From an uncultured Elusimicrobia bacterium (lineage in GTDB: Bacteria; Elusimicrobiota; Elusimicrobia; Elusimicrobiales; Elusimicrobiaceae): a DNA stretch of 64,000 nt. A program made the position numbers and the translations under genes. The notes below the pieces were generated by a model. The model saw only the letters and a program-made list of their open reading frames with translations. It did no database searches and was not told the DNA's origin. The stretch covers positions 1-64,000 of the forward strand of contig CAMECJ010000007.1 in the NCBI GenBank assembly GCA_945913025.1, read 5' to 3'. Of the stretch, positions 59,242-64,000 are shown one piece after another. Within the stretch, counting starts at the first letter, position 1, and every line of letters starts with the position of its first letter.

Positions 59242-60708
59242 TTATTGCCACTTCATTAAATACGGCGGCACTAAAAACGCAAACGACAATAAATACATTA
59301 CGACTAAAAGCGGCAGCATCCATTTCAGCCATTTCGGGTACGCAATACGCGCAAACCCGATGGCGGCAATGGTAACGGGGTCGGTGGGGATAACCATATT
59401 CATCCAGCTGCCGCCCAGTTGGAAGGCGAGCACCATCGTCTGGCGCGTAATGCCGATGAGATCTGCCAGGGGAGCCAAAATAGGCATTGTTAGCACGGCT
59501 TTACCGGAGCCGGAGGGAATGAAAAAGTCGATAATCGTTTGCAGCATCATAGCCGCCCAGGACGCACATACCGGATGCAGGTGCTTAATGCCGGAGGACA
59601 TCCAGTCCAAAAGCGTATCCAAAATGTGCCCGTTGTTGGCGATAATGACAATGGCCTGCGCAAAGCACAAAAGCATAGCAATTTCGGCCATACCGCGCAC
59701 GCCGTCAAAAAACGCATCGTTAAATTGCTGCATACCCATCTTGCCCAAAATACCGCACAGAAATCCGACGCCCAAAAACAGCGCGGCGATTTCCGTAATG
59801 TACCAGCCGGATTCTTCCAGCTTCAGCATCGTCATCAAATCTACGCCCCACATGTCATAAATCATAGAGCAGATTTGCGGTTTAAGTACGCCGATGATCA
59901 GCCCCAACATTCCAAGGCCGAACGCCGCTAAGACCCATTTCTGGCGGCGGGTCATTTTGGTTTCTTGTTTATTGAGTTTTAATTCTTTGCGTTTTTCGAT
60001 ATCAAATTCGTACGTTAAACTTTTGGTGGGATCTTTACGGATTTTACGCGCGTAAACGCTCAGCCACGTAATGACCACCGCGGTGCAGATAATCCAAATA
60101 ATAAAGCGGTAGCCAATGCCGGAATACAGCGGCACCTGGGCGATTCCCTGCGCAATGCCGACGGTAAACGGATTGGTAAACGCTGCGGCAAAGCCCACGC
60201 CCGCGCCGATAAACGGAATGGCGGTGCCGAGGGCGGAGTCGTACCCCAGCGAAAGGGCCAGGGGAATAAAAATGGGAATAAAAATCAGTGCTTCTTCGCA
60301 CATTCCAAACGTGGCCCCGCACAGCGAGAATACAATAATCCCAAGCGGAATAAACAGAAAACGCAAATTCGGCCGTTTTTGAAAAAATCCGCTGGCGGCC
60401 TGAATGCCCGCCGCAATAGCGCCCGTTTTTTCCACTACCGCCAGTACGCCGCCGATAACGAGCAGGAATACGATAACCTCGGCTGTATTGGAAAAACCTT
60501 GAACGGGAGCTTTTAATACATCAAAAAGACCCTGCGGATTGGCAGGAACAGAATGATAGGTGCCGGCGACGACGACCCTGCGTCCGTCTACATCCATTTT
60601 GTCATACGCGCCGCTGGGCACAACCCACGTCAGCGCGGCTACGATTGCGATAATGGAAAGAATAATCGCAAACGTGTTAAGCTTTATTTTGGACAGAATT
60701 TTAGACAT
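59242..60708 (-). CDS. YfcC-family (DcuC-like) transporter, second copy
   Basis: 488 residues, same fold and motifs as the protein at 57742: ALTWVVPSGAYDKM, FGMCEEALIFIPIFIPLALS, TNPFTVGIAQGIAQVP, PSGSGKAVLTMPILAP. It has about 24 more residues, mainly an insert in the middle (ICSMIYDMWGVDLMTMLKLE). The two copies have diverged enough that different substrates are likely. The start ATG is at 60708, with a Gln/Lys-type basic leader before the first helix. Confidence 0.85.
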   Translation of the reverse strand: MSKILSKIKLNTFAIILSIIAIVAALTWVVPSGAYDKMDVDGRRVVVAGTYHSVPANPQGLFDVLKAPVQGFSNTAEVIVFLLVIGGVLAVVEKTGAIAAGIQAASGFFQKRPNLRFLFIPLGIIVFSLCGATFGMCEEALIFIPIFIPLALSLGYDSALGTAIPFIGAGVGFAAAFTNPFTVGIAQGIAQVPLYSGIGYRFIIWIICTAVVITWLSVYARKIRKDPTKSLTYEFDIEKRKELKLNKQETKMTRRQKWVLAAFGLGMLGLIIGVLKPQICSMIYDMWGVDLMTMLKLEESGWYITEIAALFLGVGFLCGILGKMGMQQFNDAFFDGVRGMAEIAMLLCFAQAIVIIANNGHILDTLLDWMSSGIKHLHPVCASWAAMMLQTIIDFFIPSGSGKAVLTMPILAPLADLIGITRQTMVLAFQLGGSWMNMVIPTDPVTIAAIGFARIAYPKWLKWMLPLLVVMYLLSFAFLVPPYLMKWQ

Positions 60709-60822
60709 TTTTCTTCTGCGTTTCCTCTGTATTTTTTATAATTTGTAACAAATTATTATTTTACTAAATATCTGTGATAAAATAGGATAAAACTTTTCCG
60801 TTCCGCTTTTTTTAGGAGAAAT

Positions 60823-60930
60823 ATGAAAGTTTGGCCCGTTTGTTTATCATGTCTGTTTACCGGTTTTTTATGGGCGTGCAGGAAAATTTTATCCCGCCCG
60901 CGTTTTCCGTCTGGTTGTTGTACGGTTTAA
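60823..60930 (+). CDS. Possible 35-residue lipoprotein-like peptide
   Basis: ATG 60823 follows a good AGGAGAAAT and ends at TAA 60928-60930. The product begins MKVWPVCLSCLFTGFLWACR: a hydrophobic stretch ending LWAC, a plausible lipobox, with only ~16 residues after it. It ends 19 bp before rsmI and may be a leader peptide for it, or the strong ribosome site may be coincidental. Confidence 0.3.
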   Translation: MKVWPVCLSCLFTGFLWACRKILSRPRFPSGCCTV

Positions 60931-60949
60931 TTTTATATACTTTTACTAT

Positions 60950-61660
60950 ATGCTTTATATTGTTCCCACGCCTATCGGCAATTTGCAGGATATCACGCTT
61001 CGCGCGTTGGAAATGCTCAAAACCGCCGACGCCGTTTTGTGCGAAGATACCCGCCGTACCCAAATTTTGCTTTCCCATTTTGGTATTTCCAAACCGGCGT
61101 ATCGTTATAATGAAAACGACGAACGATCCGTCGCCCGTTGTCTGGAAGTACTACAAAACGGCAAGACGTGCGCCTTGGTATCGGACTGCGGAACTCCGTG
61201 TATTTCCGACCCGGGGTGGAAACTGGTTAAAGAAGCTGTAGCGGCGGGGATAAAAGTATCTTCTCTCCCGGGGCCCAGTGCGGTATCGTGTGCGCTGGCG
61301 GGCGCGGGGATAACAGGCGGCGCGTTTACGTTTTTGGGTTTTTTGCCGCGTAAAGCGGGCAAAGCCGCTAAAATGATTTCCGCCGCGTACGGATTAAAAA
61401 TTCCTGTCGTTTTGTATGAATCGCCTTACCGCGTGATAAAGATGTTGGAGCTTATCGCCAAAACATTGGGGGAAAATACGCCCGTTATTTTGGCGCGCGA
61501 ACTTTCCAAAGTGTATGAAGAATGGCTGCGCGGTACGGCTAAAACGCTGGCGGAAGAACTTTCTAAAAAAAGCAAAGTACAGGGCGAATTTGTAATGATC
61601 ATCGACAGGCCCTCCGCACCGGAACGGGAGAAAGAAAATGAGCCGGACACTTATTTTTAA
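60950..61660 (+). CDS. rsmI: 16S rRNA (cytidine-1402 2'-O)-methyltransferase
   Basis: 236 residues. Tetrapyrrole methylase fold with RsmI signatures: LYIVPTPIGNLQDITLRALE at the start, LCEDTRRTQILL, SDCGTPCISDPGWKLV, and SLPGPSAVSCALAGAG. The C-terminal half includes YESPYRVIKMLE and ARELSKVYEEW, also typical. The length is slightly short because the C-terminal helix is reduced. Together with RsmA at 31 kb it modifies the decoding region of 16S rRNA. It overlaps the next gene by 23 bp. Confidence 0.94.
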   Translation: MLYIVPTPIGNLQDITLRALEMLKTADAVLCEDTRRTQILLSHFGISKPAYRYNENDERSVARCLEVLQNGKTCALVSDCGTPCISDPGWKLVKEAVAAGIKVSSLPGPSAVSCALAGAGITGGAFTFLGFLPRKAGKAAKMISAAYGLKIPVVLYESPYRVIKMLELIAKTLGENTPVILARELSKVYEEWLRGTAKTLAEELSKKSKVQGEFVMIIDRPSAPEREKENEPDTYF

Positions 61661-62276
61661 AGTATCGGAAATGAGCGAAAAAGACATTTTGCAGGCTGCC
61701 CGCGCGCTGACGGCCGGCGCGGTGGCCGTGGTGCCTACGGATACGGTATACGGCATTGGCACGGGAGCGCTTTGCGAAGATTCCATTCAACGAATTTATA
61801 CGCTTAAAAACCGTCCGGCTTCCAACCCGCTGCAGATATTAACGGGTTCTTTGGAACAGGCGCGCCGAATGGCGGAATTTTCCGGCGGGGCCTTGCGTCT
61901 TGCACAAAAGTTTTGGCCCGGCGGACTGACAATGATACTGTCTCCGTCGCCAGAAGGGCGCACGCTTGCGCGCGGATTTACGGGGATTGGTCTGCGGGTG
62001 CCAAATTGTACTTTTTTGTCGGCTTTGCTGTACGCAATGCCGCTGCCGCTTGCTTGCACCAGCGCCAATCTGCACGGCCAGCCGGTGCTGACAGAGGAAA
62101 CAGACGTATTGGAAACTTTTGACGGAAAGGCAGATTATATTTTTTTGGACGGGATATTAAATCCGGTGGCTTCCAGCGTGGTGGATTTGACGGGCGAACC
62201 CGTCCTTTTGCGCGAGGGAGATATTTCCCGTGCGGAATTGGAGCGCGTATGGGGCGGCCCTTTTTACGTTAAATAA
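61638..62276 (+). CDS. Sua5/YrdC/YciO-family protein (threonylcarbamoyl-AMP synthase)
   Basis: 212 residues. Motifs: AVVPTDTVYGIGTGAL, IYTLKNRPASNPLQIL (usually K-RP---PL), WPGGLTMIL, ACTSANLHGQPV and SSVVDLTG. These form the L-threonylcarbamoyladenylate site for the tRNA t6A modification. The start at ATG 61638 has GGGAGAAAG upstream and overlaps rsmI; a second Met at 61671 is possible. Coupling of two RNA-modification genes is sensible. Confidence 0.9.
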   Translation: MSRTLIFKVSEMSEKDILQAARALTAGAVAVVPTDTVYGIGTGALCEDSIQRIYTLKNRPASNPLQILTGSLEQARRMAEFSGGALRLAQKFWPGGLTMILSPSPEGRTLARGFTGIGLRVPNCTFLSALLYAMPLPLACTSANLHGQPVLTEETDVLETFDGKADYIFLDGILNPVASSVVDLTGEPVLLREGDISRAELERVWGGPFYVK

Positions 62277-62288
62277 CGGAGAAATCTT

Positions 62289-63263
62289 ATGAGTTTATGG
62301 CAGATGTTTTTATCTTATTCATTGTTGGTGGCGGGTATTTTGTCGCTTCTGACGTATTGGATTACCAAGCGGTTTGTGCTGCGGAAAATGAACCGTACCA
62401 TTATGAAAGTGGAACACAACTACCAGCAGCAAATTTCTTCTTTGCAGATGCAGCTTTCCGGCAAAGTAAATATGTTAGAGGGAATAGTAAACAAGCTGCG
62501 TCTTTCCAATCAGGAATTAACGCGGCTGAATGAAATCCGCTCCAGATTTATGGCTATCGCCGCACACGATTTGCGCCAGCCTCTTTCGTCTATTCAAGGG
62601 TTTGCTTCTGTGTTGATGATGGACGCGCCGCAGGGCGGGGGCACAAACGACCAAATTGCGTTAAACAATATTTTAAAGGCCACCGATAATATGAATATGC
62701 TGATGGCGGATTTGGTGGATATTTCTGTTATTGAATCCGGCCGTTTTAAGGTGGAAGGACAGCCGTTTAATTTTAATGCGCTTGTCAGTGATGTGGTAAC
62801 GCTCCAGTCCGTCAATGCGCAAAAGAAAAAGATTTTTTTGCAGAAAACGTCTTATCCGACGGAAATTACCGTCACGGCGGACCGATTCCGCATTTCGCAG
62901 GTACTTAGCAATTTGCTGGGCAATGCGATTAAATTCGCGCCTCAAGGCGGCCGCGTGGAAACGCGTTTTTTTGTAGAAGACGGCTGGGTGGAGTGTCAGG
63001 TTTCCGACAACGGGCCGGGGATTTTACATTCGGAAAAAAGTAAAATTTTCCAAAAGTTCCACCAGTCCGAAAATGACCGCAACCTAAAAAAACAAGGCTG
63101 GGGGTTAGGTTTATCCATCGCGCAGGAAATTGTAAATGCGCACGGCGGAGAAATCGGTGTGGAAAGCGCTGGTCTTGGGCAGGGGGCTATGTTTTGGTTT
63201 AGAATCCCGCAGGAACCTGTTCCCGCCAAAGACGCGCCCTCTTCGGATCCGAAGCAGCAATAA
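62289..63263 (+). CDS. Membrane histidine kinase without obvious sensor domain
   Basis: 324 residues. One N-terminal helix (about 4-26), a short coiled coil, HisKA with His93 in AIAAHDLRQPLSS, and a HATPase domain (NLLGNAIKFAP, DNGPGIL, GWGLGLSIAQEIV). The periplasmic part is only a few residues, so it must sense through the membrane or cytoplasmic partners. No response regulator gene is adjacent. It ends in a terminator. The receiver-like gene downstream is on the other strand and appears exported or truncated, so pairing with it is doubtful. Confidence 0.85.
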   Translation: MSLWQMFLSYSLLVAGILSLLTYWITKRFVLRKMNRTIMKVEHNYQQQISSLQMQLSGKVNMLEGIVNKLRLSNQELTRLNEIRSRFMAIAAHDLRQPLSSIQGFASVLMMDAPQGGGTNDQIALNNILKATDNMNMLMADLVDISVIESGRFKVEGQPFNFNALVSDVVTLQSVNAQKKKIFLQKTSYPTEITVTADRFRISQVLSNLLGNAIKFAPQGGRVETRFFVEDGWVECQVSDNGPGILHSEKSKIFQKFHQSENDRNLKKQGWGLGLSIAQEIVNAHGGEIGVESAGLGQGAMFWFRIPQEPVPAKDAPSSDPKQQ

Positions 63264-63268
63264 AATTT

Positions 63269-63299
63269 AACTCCCCGCATTGTAATGCGGGGAGTTTTC
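63269..63299 (+). terminator. Intrinsic terminator of the kinase gene
   Basis: A perfect 12-bp stem (63269-63280 with 63285-63296), four-base loop, followed by TTT. Confidence 0.9.
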
Positions 63300-63341
63300 T
63301 TACACATTATCCCGTTTTTGATACGTTTTCAAACCAAGCAG

Positions 63342-64000
63342 TTAACGGCTCCAACCGTGCAGGTTTTTGTAATAATAGTAGTTGGAGATTCCGCGTAAAT
63401 ATTCCAAATAACCGTAGTGTTTATCGTTTAAACGGGGCGAATACCACAGGTAGCCGTCAAATCCGTATTTAAAGAGATTTTCTTCGGATTCTTCCCCGCG
63501 CCGGCTTTTGCTGTAGGCAATAACGGTTGCTTTTTTATTCAGTTTACGCAGCTGCGGCATCATTCCGGCTCCGCCGTTGGGTACCATTAAATCGGTGATA
63601 ATTAAATCGTATTTGGTTCCGTTGTAAAGTTTATCTAACAAGGCATTTCCTTCGTAAAATACATCCAGCACAGCGTCTTTTCCCAAGTAACCTTTGGCGG
63701 CCCAACTTTGAAAATTAACACGCGGTGTCCAATCGTCATTAAGAAAGGCAATGTGTAATCCGGTTGGCACTTGCTGGAGCAGTTTTTCGCGCTCTTGTTG
63801 GGCAAATTGGGGGGTAAGTTCTGGTGCGTCCTCCGCCATATCTATTAAGAACGGGGACATCTGGAGCATCCAAAAGTTCATACTGGTACTTTGTTCGGCG
63901 TTAGACAGCGGCAGCAGATAGTCTGTGCCGTCCGGATTAAACAGGTAAAATTCGTTTTTCTTCAGTACGCGGTCGTCCGTGCGGGGGGATACGTAACCGG
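63342..64000 (-). CDS. Receiver-like domain protein, partial (runs off the right edge)
   Basis: The frame is open from the right edge to the stop at 63342; a Met at 63881 is internal, since upstream codons continue without a stop (GYVSPRTDDRVLKKNEFYLF, then NPDGTDYLLPL). The visible 219 residues contain IAFLNDDWTPRV, the Asp-bearing YDLIITDLMVPNGGAG, VIAYSKSRRG, and FDGYLWYSPR. The end ISNYYYYKNLHGWSR is nearly the same as the end of the protein at 49239. The two define one family of degenerate receivers. The N-terminus, and so any signal peptide, lies outside the window. Confidence 0.7.
   Translation of the reverse strand, partial: GYVSPRTDDRVLKKNEFYLFNPDGTDYLLPLSNAEQSTSMNFWMLQMSPFLIDMAEDAPELTPQFAQQEREKLLQQVPTGLHIAFLNDDWTPRVNFQSWAAKGYLGKDAVLDVFYEGNALLDKLYNGTKYDLIITDLMVPNGGAGMMPQLRKLNKKATVIAYSKSRRGEESEENLFKYGFDGYLWYSPRLNDKHYGYLEYLRGISNYYYYKNLHGWSR

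Noticed and set aside
62289-64000. Kinase at 62289 and receiver-like gene at 63342 as a cognate pair
   Set aside because: They are convergent with a terminator between, and the receiver family looks exported and lacks the conserved Lys.

Overview
The window looks like a chromosomal segment of a fermentative, diderm anaerobe, most likely a gut-type member of Elusimicrobiota (Elusimicrobiaceae-like). The assignment is an inference from three things. There are two stand-alone type IV prepilins with the long, very regular hydrophobic N-terminus common in that phylum. There is a trimeric electron-bifurcating-type [FeFe] hydrogenase. Several secreted proteins have no recognisable function. No rRNA, tRNA, CRISPR array, integrase or transposase was seen.

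Region 1 (1-18.4 kb) is a Tad/Flp-type pilus locus. It holds a PorV/PorQ-like outer-membrane protein, Flp and TadE pilin-like proteins, CpaB, a short secretin, a TadZ/CpaE-TadA/CpaF fusion ATPase, TadB and TadC, a TPR protein, a HAMP-domain membrane protein and a thioredoxin-fold protein. Then come a histidine kinase, a receiver-kinase hybrid and a LuxR-type regulator. A second set of Flp/TadE/TadG-like pilins follows. No prepilin peptidase lies in the window.

Region 2 (18.4-29 kb) starts at a near-consensus promoter. It contains six membrane-anchored proteins of unknown function, five of them large. Two are paralogues sharing a conserved central motif and a four-helix C-terminal membrane domain. 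The last is a 1253-residue cysteine-rich protein with its own promoter, long leader and strong terminator. This is the best candidate here for an undescribed envelope or pilus-associated system.

Region 3 (29-36 kb) has a TPR protein, rsmA, a type IV prepilin, an unknown secreted protein, glutamate formiminotransferase, a cold-shock protein and a MATE transporter. It is rich in short palindromic repeats and holds a clear recombination scar: 3' fragments of ftcD and rsmA joined head to tail between the intact genes. One palindromic element sits in frame inside the prepilin leader, flanked by a 10-bp direct repeat.

Region 4 (36-50.4 kb) is mostly housekeeping and envelope genes: PBP4, two tandem M24 peptidases, EF-P, a DUF192 protein, a WDL-NYH membrane protein, a DUF1646 transporter and small secreted proteins. 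It ends with an apparently exported protein carrying a response-regulator-like domain. A second member of that family runs off the right edge of the window.

Region 5 (50.4-64 kb) has the hydCBA-type [FeFe] hydrogenase operon behind a near-consensus promoter, and a second prepilin with a repeat in its leader. Next come a thiamine pyrophosphokinase with a sodium/solute symporter, two tandem YfcC-type transporters, rsmI, a Sua5/YrdC-type gene and a histidine kinase.
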